Below are positions 25,226-32,261 of a stretch of DNA of 54,176 nucleotides, piece by piece. The notes below the pieces were generated by a model that saw nothing but the letters and a program-made list of their open reading frames with translations, was not told where the DNA came from and searched no databases. Numbering within the stretch: the first letter of the stretch is position 1; the number at the start of each line of letters is the position of its first letter. Position numbers and translations under genes: made by a program. Source of the DNA: Pseudolactococcus piscium (GTDB lineage: Bacteria > Bacillota > Bacilli > Lactobacillales > Streptococcaceae); contig NZ_JXJW01000021.1 of the NCBI RefSeq assembly GCF_002441695.1, forward strand, positions 1-54,176. The letters run 5' to 3'.

Positions 25226-26041
25226 GTGAAAAGAAAAATTAAATTATCAGTGCTATTAGCTCTAGGGGTCCTCGTTTTAGCAGGATGTGGTCGTTCAGAT
25301 ATCACTGCACAAACAAGTGGTGTTTGGGAGAAGTTTGTTTATGGCTTTGCTCAAATCATCGACTTCCTATCATTTGGTGGTCTTGTTGGGGTTGGGATCA
25401 TCTTGTTCACGCTGATCATTAGAACGGTTTTATTGCCACTAATGCATATTCAGATGAAGTCGACGCGTAAGATGCAAGACGTACAACCTGAGTTGAAAAA
25501 AATTCAAGCGCAATATCCAGGAAAAGATACAGAAAGTAAACGTATCGTTGCTGAAAAAACGCAAGAAATTTATTCAGAAAATGGGGTTAACCCTTACATG
25601 GGCTGTCTGCCGTTACTGGTTCAAATGCCGATTCTATGGGCTTTGTTCCAGGCCATCACCCGCGTTGGTTTCCTAAGAGATGGTCATTTCCTTTGGTTTG
25701 ATATCTCGGGTCACGATCCATATTTCATACTTCCAGTTCTTGCGGCACTGTTTACATTTGCTAGCTCATGGTTAACCATGAAGGCAGCACCTGAGAAAAA
25801 CACGATGACAACCAGCATGACTTATCTGATGCCGATTATGATTTTTGTAATGGGAATCAGTGTCGCTGCAGGGGTTGCCTTGTATTGGACAGTTTCAAAT
25901 GCCTATCAAGTTTTCCAAACCTTACTTTTGAACAATCCTTTTAAGATTCAAGAGGAACGTGAGGCGAAACTCAAAGCTGAAAAAAATAAAGGGAAAGTCA
26001 AACAAAAAGCATTAGCAAACGCGAAAAAGAAAAAGAGATAA
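25226..26041 (+). CDS. yidC: membrane protein insertase YidC (lipoprotein)
   Basis: 271 residues. An N-terminal lipoprotein signal ends in the lipobox VLAGC (Cys about residue 21). Five core hydrophobic segments follow, including GGLVGVGIILFTLIIRTVLLPL with the conserved Arg in the groove, CLPLLVQMPILWALF and VALYWTVSN. The tail is very Lys-rich, as in proteins that bind the ribosome. It inserts membrane proteins with or without SecYEG. It starts with GTG 25226 after AAAGGAAG. Gram-positive cocci normally have two YidC paralogues; only this one is in the window. Confidence 0.95.
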   Translation: MKRKIKLSVLLALGVLVLAGCGRSDITAQTSGVWEKFVYGFAQIIDFLSFGGLVGVGIILFTLIIRTVLLPLMHIQMKSTRKMQDVQPELKKIQAQYPGKDTESKRIVAEKTQEIYSENGVNPYMGCLPLLVQMPILWALFQAITRVGFLRDGHFLWFDISGHDPYFILPVLAALFTFASSWLTMKAAPEKNTMTTSMTYLMPIMIFVMGISVAAGVALYWTVSNAYQVFQTLLLNNPFKIQEEREAKLKAEKNKGKVKQKALANAKKKKR

Positions 26042-26110
26042 TTAAAGTGTCATGTCTCGGCAGAATGAATGAGTTAAGCTGAGAGACCTATAAAAAGGAG
26101 TAGTTAATTT

Positions 26111-27001
26111 ATGGCTATTTTTACTGGGAATACAGTCGATGAAGCAATTGAACGTGGCTTGAAAAAGCTTGGTGTTAAACGAGAAACTGTCCATATTCAA
26201 ATCCATCAAAAAGATAAAAAAGGGTTTTTAGGCATTGGGAAAAAACGTGCCCGTATCCAAATTGACCCGATTCATGAAGAAACGGTTCGTCAGGCAGATC
26301 GATTAGCGACGCGTGGGCTTGATGCAGACTTCATAGCCGAATCACCAAGGGTGCAGTCGGCAATGGAAGCAACGGTTGAGTTATCACAGGTCATCAAGGC
26401 TGTAAAAGCTGCTGAAAAAGCAAGTACAGGCGACCTATCTCAGGAAGCTAAAGATGCGATTATCGAAGAAGCAAAACTTGAGATTGCTGAAAAGAAGTTA
26501 GTTGACCAAACAAATACGCCAGATATAGAGATAGATGATAGCCAATCAAGTCAGAACAAGGTCATCAAAGAAGTGGCCAAGTACTTGACGATTATTACCC
26601 AGGATATAGGTGTGCCTGCATCGGTTTCTGTTAGGCAAGATGGTAATCTCACGATTTTTACACTCAAGTCATCGCAAGATGGTTTGCTAATTGGTAAACA
26701 TGGTAAAATCTTACAGGCTTTACAGGTTCTGGCTAAGGCCTATGCCAATAGCTTGACTGATGAGCGTGTCACGCTAGCGATTAATGTTGGGGATTACCAC
26801 GAAAAACGAAAAGTTTACATCACAAGTCTAGCCCACCATGCCGCTAAACGGGCTGCTAAAGGCGAGGTCGTCTATATTAATGACTTACAAGGAAACGAGC
26901 GAAAGATCGTACATGCCATTATCGCGCGTGAGGCAGGCGTATCTAGTCATTCAACTGGACGGGAAAATGGCAGATATATTATCGTTACAAAAGAAAAATA
27001 A
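26111..27001 (+). CDS. khpB: RNA-binding protein KhpB/Jag
   Basis: 296 residues in three parts. The Jag-N domain (about 1-52) contains the KKGFLGIGKKRARI motif. An acidic linker follows. The KH domain (about 150-220) has LLIGKHGKILQALQVLA, and the R3H domain (about 225-290) has RKVYITSLAHHAAKRA and HRE-type residues. KhpB pairs with KhpA to bind many RNAs and affects cell elongation in streptococci. AAAAAGGAG lies before ATG 26111. It follows yidC after 70 bases and is likely cotranscribed. Confidence 0.95.
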   Translation: MAIFTGNTVDEAIERGLKKLGVKRETVHIQIHQKDKKGFLGIGKKRARIQIDPIHEETVRQADRLATRGLDADFIAESPRVQSAMEATVELSQVIKAVKAAEKASTGDLSQEAKDAIIEEAKLEIAEKKLVDQTNTPDIEIDDSQSSQNKVIKEVAKYLTIITQDIGVPASVSVRQDGNLTIFTLKSSQDGLLIGKHGKILQALQVLAKAYANSLTDERVTLAINVGDYHEKRKVYITSLAHHAAKRAAKGEVVYINDLQGNERKIVHAIIAREAGVSSHSTGRENGRYIIVTKEK

Positions 27002-27008
27002 GATCATA

Positions 27009-27037
27009 TTGACATCGCCCGTAAAAAGCGATATAAT
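27009..27037 (+). promoter_or_regulatory. consensus promoter of rpmH
   Basis: TTGACA (27009-27014), exactly 17 bp, then TATAAT (27032-27037): both hexamers are perfect. It starts right after the khpB stop and lies 100 bases before rpmH. Confidence 0.9.
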
Positions 27038-27136
27038 ATTAAGGTATGTTTAGTAACTGATCAAAAGCCTAGGCTAGACATAATGATTGTAGGTAATGCC
27101 TACAAACAAAAATTCTGTACAGGAGGAAAAAAACTT

Positions 27137-27271
27137 ATGAAACGCACTTTTCAACCAAGTAAACGTAAACGCCAAAAAACACATGGTTTCCGTAAACGTA
27201 TGGCAACTAAAAATGGCCGTCGCGTAGTCGCTAGCCGTCGTCGTAAAGGACGTGCAGTTTTAACTGCCTAA
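27137..27271 (+). CDS. rpmH: 50S ribosomal protein L34
   Basis: 44 residues, very basic, with the invariant L34 sequence start [12 protein letters not shown], then THGFRKRM and [14 protein letters not shown]. The upstream in-frame part (from 27083) belongs to the leader. AGGAGG at 27121-27126 is 10 bases before ATG 27137. It has a perfect consensus promoter and a strong terminator, fitting a highly expressed ribosomal gene independent of the rnpA unit. Confidence 0.97.
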   Translation: MKRTFQPSKRKRQKTHGFRKRMATKNGRRVVASRRRKGRAVLTA

Positions 27272-27276
27272 CACAT

Positions 27277-27315
27277 AAAAAAGAACATGGAAACTCGAGT
27301 CCATGTTCTTTTTTT
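27277..27315 (+). terminator. terminator of rpmH
   Basis: AAAAAAGAACATGGA (27277-27291) pairs perfectly with its complement at 27300-27314, ending in seven T's. Confidence 0.92.
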
Positions 27316-27411
27316 ACACAATGAATTAATGACTACCATAGTTTTTTAGTGATAAACCAATCATTTTTTGATATAATTGAAACCGATTACACTATTTTAT
27401 AGGAGGCAATT

Positions 27412-28332
27412 ATGAAACAACTAAACATTGCAAATACAGAGATGAAGGCTAGCCAAATCGTCCTTGGCTGTATGCGGATGAATGAGCCGGGTAGAGACGC
27501 GGCTAAAATTATTCAAACGGCCTATGACCATGAAATCAATTTTTTTGACCATGCTGATATTTATGGGGGTGGTGAATGTGAGACAATTTTTGCTAAAGGG
27601 TTAAAAGAGACCTCGATTTCTCGTTCAGATATTTATCTACAGTCTAAGGTTGGCATCAGACCAGGTATTGCCTTTGATTTTTCAAAGCAACATATCATCG
27701 AAGCGGTGGAGGGGTCTTTAAAACGACTAGACACTGACTATCTAGATGCTCTGCTCTTACATCGCCCGGATACATTGGTTGAGCCAGAAGAGGTAGCAGA
27801 AGCTTTCTCTATGCTCGAAAAAGCAGGGAAAGTTAGGGCATTTGGTGTGTCAAATCAAAACCCTGGTCAAATCGAGCTATTGAAGACTGCTGTCAAACAG
27901 CCACTTCATATCAATCAACTACAGTTTGGTTTAAAACATACTGGAATGATTGATACAGGGATTAATGTTAATATGGACAATCAGGCTGGAATTGTCCGAG
28001 ATAGTGGTATTCTCGAGTATTCTAGAATACAAAATATGACCATCCAAGCCTGGTCGCCTTTCCAATATGGCTTTTTTGAGGGTCCTTTTGTAGGCAATAC
28101 TAAAAAATTCCCTGAGCTGAATACAAAATTAGCAGAGCTAGCTGACCAGTACGAGAGTACGCCATCAGGTATCGCGATTGCTTTTATCAATCGTCACCCA
28201 GCTAATATGCAAACCATCATTGGGACGATGACGACGTCACGCATCATTGAAGTGACTGATGCGGCTGATATTGTCTTAACACGTGACGAATGGTATGCCC
28301 TCTATCAAGCAGCGGGTAATCTATTACCATAA
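27412..28332 (+). CDS. aldo/keto reductase
   Basis: 306 residues forming an (alpha/beta)8 barrel. The catalytic tetrad is visible: Asp in DHADIYG (with Tyr), Lys in LQSKVGIR, and His in ALLLHRPD. It resembles YdhF-type NADPH-dependent oxidoreductases. The physiological substrate is unknown. GGAGGC lies 5 bases before ATG 27412. An extended -10 TGATATAAT (27369-27377) gives a leader of about 30 bases. Monocistronic. Confidence 0.9.
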   Translation: MKQLNIANTEMKASQIVLGCMRMNEPGRDAAKIIQTAYDHEINFFDHADIYGGGECETIFAKGLKETSISRSDIYLQSKVGIRPGIAFDFSKQHIIEAVEGSLKRLDTDYLDALLLHRPDTLVEPEEVAEAFSMLEKAGKVRAFGVSNQNPGQIELLKTAVKQPLHINQLQFGLKHTGMIDTGINVNMDNQAGIVRDSGILEYSRIQNMTIQAWSPFQYGFFEGPFVGNTKKFPELNTKLAELADQYESTPSGIAIAFINRHPANMQTIIGTMTTSRIIEVTDAADIVLTRDEWYALYQAAGNLLP

Positions 28333-28334
28333 TA

Positions 28335-28384
28335 AAAAAATGCTAAAGTCTATCTGTTTAGGAGATACGCTTTAGCATTTTTTC
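28335..28384 (+). terminator. terminator of the aldo/keto reductase gene
   Basis: AAAAAATGCTAAAG (28335-28348) pairs with CTTTAGCATTTTTT (28370-28383) around a 21-base loop. Confidence 0.85.
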
Positions 28385-28469
28385 AGTTTTTAAGTTCCTA
28401 ATTTGAAATTTTGAGCAAAATAACATATAATAAAACTAACTAGAAAATATCAGAAGGTGGGTGGCAACT

Positions 28470-28736
28470 ATGAGTTTTACAGATGAAACTGTACGTTTTG
28501 AGTTTGACGACTCGAGCAAAAAAGAGATTGGTGAAACTCTCGCCAGTGTTTATGTATCTCTTGGTGAAAAAGGGTATAATCCCATTAATCAGATGGTAGG
28601 GTATGTTTTGTCTGGTGATCCAGCATATATTCCACGTCATAATGATGCTAGAAATAAAATCAGACGCTTTGATCGCGATGATATCGTGGAAGAGCTAATC
28701 AAGAATTATCTCAGAGACCAAGGTATTGACCTGTGA
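28470..28736 (+). CDS. ireB: IreB family regulatory phosphoprotein
   Basis: 88 residues, formerly DUF965. Conserved pieces are [39 protein letters not shown] and NDARNKIRR. In Enterococcus, IreB is phosphorylated on N-terminal Thr residues by the Ser/Thr kinase IreK and limits cephalosporin resistance; a Thr pair is present here near residues 4 and 7. AAGGTGG (28454-28460) is 9 bases before ATG 28470. Its stop overlaps the ruvX start, and the order ireB-ruvX-DUF1292 is conserved across Firmicutes. Confidence 0.95.
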   Translation: MSFTDETVRFEFDDSSKKEIGETLASVYVSLGEKGYNPINQMVGYVLSGDPAYIPRHNDARNKIRRFDRDDIVEELIKNYLRDQGIDL

Positions 28737-29158
28737 TGCAACGCATAATGGGGTTAGATGTTGGTAGCGTCACGGTCGGTGTTGCAGTCAGCGATCTTTT
28801 AGGCTATACCGCTCAGCCTGTCGAAACGATTCGGATTAATGAAGCAAAAAAAGACTACGGGTTTGACCGTATCGCGGAATTGGTAAAAGAATTCCAACCT
28901 GCTAAATTTGTCTTGGGTCTACCTAAGCACATGAATAATGATGAAGGCATTAGGGCGCAAGCAAGCCGTCATTATGGTGACTTACTAGTTGCTGAGTTTG
29001 GGATTCCTGTTGCATATCAAGATGAACGGCTCACGACAGCACAGGCAGAGAAGATTTTGATTCAAGGGCATACACGCCGTGAAAATCGAAAGAAATACAT
29101 TGATAAATTGGCTGCAGTATTGATTTTACAAAATTATCTTGAGAGCCATAACTTTTAA
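28736..29158 (+). CDS. ruvX: Holliday junction resolvase-like RuvX/YqgF
   Basis: 140 residues, RNase H fold. Likely acidic active-site residues are in [25 protein letters not shown] and the C-terminal [10 protein letters not shown] helix. The family takes part in 16S rRNA 5' end maturation and possibly in recombination. The ATG overlaps the ireB stop (TGATG); a GTG one codon earlier is an alternative. The two genes are translationally coupled. Confidence 0.94.
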   Translation: MQRIMGLDVGSVTVGVAVSDLLGYTAQPVETIRINEAKKDYGFDRIAELVKEFQPAKFVLGLPKHMNNDEGIRAQASRHYGDLLVAEFGIPVAYQDERLTTAQAEKILIQGHTRRENRKKYIDKLAAVLILQNYLESHNF

Positions 29159-29181
29159 AGAATAACATTAGGAGTCCAAAA

Positions 29182-29505
29182 ATGACTGAACATACACACG
29201 ACCACGACCATAACCACGAACATGAACAAGAGTTTATCACATTAGTTGATGATCAAGGGAATGAAACATTGTTTGAAATTCTATTGACGATCGATGGTCA
29301 AGAAGAATTTGGTAAAAATTATGTTCTTGTCGTACCTGCCGGTGCAGAAGAAGACGATAACGGAGAAGTTGAGATTCAAGCTTATGCCTACACACAAAGT
29401 GAAGATGGTACTGAGGGCGATTTGATGCCGATACCAGAAGATGCTAACGAAGAATGGGATATGATTGAAGAAGTATTCAATACATTTGTAGAAGAGCAAG
29501 ATTAA
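29182..29505 (+). CDS. DUF1292 family protein with His-rich N-terminus
   Basis: 107 very acidic residues. The start has eight His in the first 17 positions, alternating with Asp, Asn and Glu ([12 protein letters not shown]), which could bind metal ions. The DUF1292 core follows ([19 protein letters not shown] and YVLVVPAG). Function is unknown. AGGAG is 9 bases before ATG 29182. It is the third gene of the conserved ireB-ruvX-DUF1292 operon, ended by a strong terminator. Confidence 0.92.
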   Translation: MTEHTHDHDHNHEHEQEFITLVDDQGNETLFEILLTIDGQEEFGKNYVLVVPAGAEEDDNGEVEIQAYAYTQSEDGTEGDLMPIPEDANEEWDMIEEVFNTFVEEQD

Positions 29506-29510
29506 AGCTA

Positions 29511-29556
29511 AAAAACCCGCCCTATCTGGTGTTAAATCAGATAGGGCGGGTTTTTT
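29511..29556. terminator. terminator of the ireB operon
   Basis: An 18-bp GC-containing stem (29511-29528 with 29538-29555), including CCCGCCCTATCTG and its complement, followed by T's. Confidence 0.95.
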
Positions 29557-29599
29557 GTTTTGCTATGGGATATTTTTAGTGAGGCGACTATACCCATTC

Positions 29600-29652
29600 T
29601 TGACAATCAGGCGCTTAAATGATAAACTAACGTTAGCTAATTAAAACTAACG
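29600..29652 (+). promoter_or_regulatory. promoter with two AACTAACG elements upstream of the HTH/aminotransferase
   Basis: TTGACA (29600-29605), 17 bp, then TAAACT (29623-29628). AACTAACG occurs at 29625-29632, overlapping the -10 and lying within the 10-bp palindrome CTAACGTTAG (29627-29636). It occurs again at 29645-29652, 20 bp later and overlapping the ribosome site. Two same-strand copies two helical turns apart suggest cooperative binding by the HTH protein itself. Confidence 0.65.
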
Positions 29653-29663
29653 AGGAGTGTGGC

Positions 29664-31085
29664 ATGGAAAATAAGTTGATTGAACTCAGAGAAAAATCAG
29701 GATTTAGCCAAGCAGAAGTCGCCAGGAAGATTGGCGTTTCTAAGCCATCTTATTGGGCTTGGGAAAAAGGAAATGCGAAGCCAAAAGAAGAAAGTCTGCA
29801 AAAGTTAGCTGTTTTATATGACGTTGCCATAGAAGAACTAACGACAGAAACTAACGAAACGGAGAAAGTGATGTCAACATTTGAAAAATCGAGTAAATTA
29901 GAACATGTAGCCTATGATATTCGTGGTCCTGTTTTAGATGAAGCTAACCGCATGCGTGCAAATGGCGAAAAGATTCTACGGTTAAATACAGGCAATCCAG
30001 CTGAGTTTGGTTTTACTGCACCCGATGAAGTGCTTAGAGATCTAATCATGAATGCACGCGACAGTGAAGGCTACTCTGACAGTAAAGGTATCTTTAGTGC
30101 TCGTAAAGCAATCATGCAATATTGCCAGCTTCATGGCTTTCCAAATGTAGATGTTAATGATATCTATACGGGTAATGGTGTGAGTGAGTTAATCGCCATG
30201 GCCATGAATGGGCTTTTGAATACAGGAGATGAAGTCCTGATACCCATGCCTGACTATCCGCTTTGGACAGCATCTGTTAGTTTAGCAGGTGGGCATGCGG
30301 TTCATTATCTGTGTGATGAAGGGGCTGAGTGGTATCCGGATATTGCAGATATTAAATCAAAAATTACATCTAATACCAAAGCAATCGTCATCATTAATCC
30401 TAATAATCCAACGGGTGCGGTCTATCCACGTGATATTCTGCTAGACATTGTTGAAATTGCCCGTCAAAATGACTTGATTATCTTTTCAGATGAGATCTAT
30501 GACCGAATTATTATGGATGGCATCAAACATATTCCCATTGCCAGTTTAGCACCAGATTTATTTGTCGTGACGATGAATGGCTTATCAAAATCGCACCGTG
30601 TAGCCGGATTTCGTGTTGGGTGGATGGTGCTTTCAGGAGATAAAAGTCGCGCTAGAGGCTATATAGAAGGTCTAGATATGCTGGCTAATATGCGCTTGTG
30701 CTCAAATGTCTTAGCACAGCAAGTCATCCAAACCTCTCTGGGTGGGACACAATCCGTGGATGAACTCTTGTTACCGGGAGGTCGCATCTATGAGCAACGT
30801 GAATTTATCTATAAGGCCATGAATGAAATTCCAGGAATTTCAGCAGTCAAACCTAAGGCAGCATTCTATATTTTCCCTAAAATCGATACGGCGAGATATA
30901 ATATCCATAACGATGAACAATTTGTTTTAGATTTCCTCAAGCAAGAGAAGATTATGTTGGTTCATGGCCGCGGCTTTAATTGGAAAGATCCTGACCATTT
31001 CCGTATTGTTTATATGCCACGAGTAGATGAACTTGCTGTTATTCAGGAGAAGATGACACGCTTCTTACATAAGTATCGTCAGTAA
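29664..31085 (+). CDS. XRE-type HTH domain fused to class I/II aminotransferase (alanine aminotransferase-like)
   Basis: 473 residues. Residues 1-60 are an XRE HTH (LREKSGFSQAEVARKIGVS, AWEKGNAKPKEES). A linker of about ten residues leads to a complete fold-type I aminotransferase from residue 70: NPNNPTG, SDEIYD, PLP-binding K309 in GLSKSHRVAGFRVGW, and the C-terminal Arg region. The enzyme part resembles AlaA/AlaT, which interconvert pyruvate and alanine. GAGGAG precedes ATG 29664. An in-frame ATG at 29871 with GGAG 6 bases before it could yield the enzyme alone. codY follows. Confidence 0.92.
   Translation: MENKLIELREKSGFSQAEVARKIGVSKPSYWAWEKGNAKPKEESLQKLAVLYDVAIEELTTETNETEKVMSTFEKSSKLEHVAYDIRGPVLDEANRMRANGEKILRLNTGNPAEFGFTAPDEVLRDLIMNARDSEGYSDSKGIFSARKAIMQYCQLHGFPNVDVNDIYTGNGVSELIAMAMNGLLNTGDEVLIPMPDYPLWTASVSLAGGHAVHYLCDEGAEWYPDIADIKSKITSNTKAIVIINPNNPTGAVYPRDILLDIVEIARQNDLIIFSDEIYDRIIMDGIKHIPIASLAPDLFVVTMNGLSKSHRVAGFRVGWMVLSGDKSRARGYIEGLDMLANMRLCSNVLAQQVIQTSLGGTQSVDELLLPGGRIYEQREFIYKAMNEIPGISAVKPKAAFYIFPKIDTARYNIHNDEQFVLDFLKQEKIMLVHGRGFNWKDPDHFRIVYMPRVDELAVIQEKMTRFLHKYRQ
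29836..29873 (+). promoter_or_regulatory. two more AACTAACG copies and an internal translation start
   Basis: AACTAACG recurs at 29836-29843 and 29849-29856, in the DNA encoding the linker. GGAG (29861-29864) is then followed, 6 bases later, by ATG 29871. That ATG begins STFEKSSKLEHVAYDIRG, the usual N-terminus of stand-alone alanine aminotransferases. This looks like a retained promoter/start region of a formerly separate enzyme gene. Confidence 0.55.
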
Positions 31086-31112
31086 ATTGTGTTGAAATAA
31101 AAAACAATAAAT

Positions 31113-31156
31113 AATTTTCTGAATATTGTTGTATTTCTGAGTTATTTTGTTATAAT
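31113..31156 (+). promoter_or_regulatory. CodY box and extended -10 of codY
   Basis: AATTTTCTGAATATT (31113-31127) matches the CodY consensus AATTTTCWGAAAATT at 14 of 15 positions. TGTTATAAT (31148-31156) is an extended -10 about 20 bases downstream. The site therefore lies over the -35 region and predicts autorepression. Confidence 0.8.
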
Positions 31157-31189
31157 GAAGCTATCCAAACTTTATAAAACGGGAGAATC

Positions 31190-31978
31190 ATGGCTACTTT
31201 ATTAGAAAAAACAAGAAAAATCACAGCGATTTTACAAGAAGGGTTAAATAATTCAAGTGAAGAATTACCCTATAAAGGTTTATCAGAACGTCTATCAGCA
31301 GTGATCGACTGTAACTCTGTCGTTATTGACGGACACGGTGATGTACTTGGCTATGCAATGCCATATAAGACAAACAACGACCGTGTTGAGGCGATGTTTG
31401 ATAAACGCAAACTGTCGACTGAATATGTGCAAGTTGCCTCACGTACTTATGATACTGAAGCAAACCTATCATCAGATGCGCTGTTATCTTTGTATCCACA
31501 AGAAGTCGTAAAAGACTACCCAAATGGTAAAACAACAGTGGCACCGATTTACGGTAGTGGCTTACGACTAGGAACATTTATCATCTGGCGCAACGAAGGC
31601 GAGTTTGATGAAGAAGATCTTGTCTTGGTAGAGATGGCAACAACGGTTATCGGTATCCAATTATCAAATCTACAGATTGAAAAAATGGAAGAAAGTATCC
31701 GTAAATCAGCAGCTGTTAACATGGCAGTCAGCACTTTATCTTATTCTGAAATGAAAGCTGTTAAAGCGATTCTTGAAGAACTTGGTGGAGAAGAAGGCCG
31801 TTTGACAGCCTCAGTGATTGCGGATAAAATCGGTATCACACGTTCAGTTATCGTCAATGCATTACGTAAACTTGAATCAGCCGGTATTATTGAATCTCGT
31901 TCTCTTGGTATGAAAGGCACTTATCTAAAAGTTGTCAATACTGGTATCTACGAGAAACTTGAAGGCCGTAACTTCTAA
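31190..31978 (+). CDS. codY: GTP/BCAA-responsive global repressor CodY
   Basis: 262 residues, normal CodY length. Residues 1-155 are the GAF domain that binds branched-chain amino acids; residues about 180-255 hold the winged helix ([21 protein letters not shown]). It represses nitrogen and amino-acid genes when isoleucine, leucine and valine are plentiful; the lactococcal protein is reported not to respond to GTP. Likely local targets by knowledge of the regulon are its own gene and dtpT, but only its own promoter shows a good box. GGGAGA precedes ATG 31190. Confidence 0.98.
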   Translation: MATLLEKTRKITAILQEGLNNSSEELPYKGLSERLSAVIDCNSVVIDGHGDVLGYAMPYKTNNDRVEAMFDKRKLSTEYVQVASRTYDTEANLSSDALLSLYPQEVVKDYPNGKTTVAPIYGSGLRLGTFIIWRNEGEFDEEDLVLVEMATTVIGIQLSNLQIEKMEESIRKSAAVNMAVSTLSYSEMKAVKAILEELGGEEGRLTASVIADKIGITRSVIVNALRKLESAGIIESRSLGMKGTYLKVVNTGIYEKLEGRNF

Positions 31979-31984
31979 AAATTG

Positions 31985-32190
31985 TAAACGAAAAATAGCA
32001 GTAGTCTTATACAAAATCAGTCTAGAGAACACCTGTCGCTGGAAATGGTGTCTGATCCATAAGATGAAAAACACTGTTTTTAGCTTAAAGTGAATAAAAA
32101 ATGAGGTTACTTGTCGATTGATCAGTAACGAATTAAGGTGGCACCACGATTCTCGTCCTTTTCAGACGATGTTTGTGGTGTTATTTTTAT
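31985..32190 (+). ncRNA. T-box leader upstream of aspS
   Basis: The T-box AAGGTGGCACCACG (32135-32148) is preceded by a stem III hairpin GTTACT...AGTAAC. It is followed by a terminator in which CACCAC (32142-32147) pairs with GTGGTG (32175-32180) and CGTC with GACG, then TTATTTTTAT. An AGAGAA bulge-like element and nested stems ATCAG/CTGAT and TCTTAT/ATAAGA form stem I. A GAT codon lies in the predicted loop, but the specifier cannot be fixed by eye. Uncharged tRNA(Asp) would stabilise the antiterminator and allow aspS transcription. Confidence 0.85.
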
Positions 32191-32261
32191 ATCAAAAAAT
32201 TAGCAAAAACCGCAACTTGAAAAATTAACAAACTAGTATGTATATATAAATAGGAGAAAAT

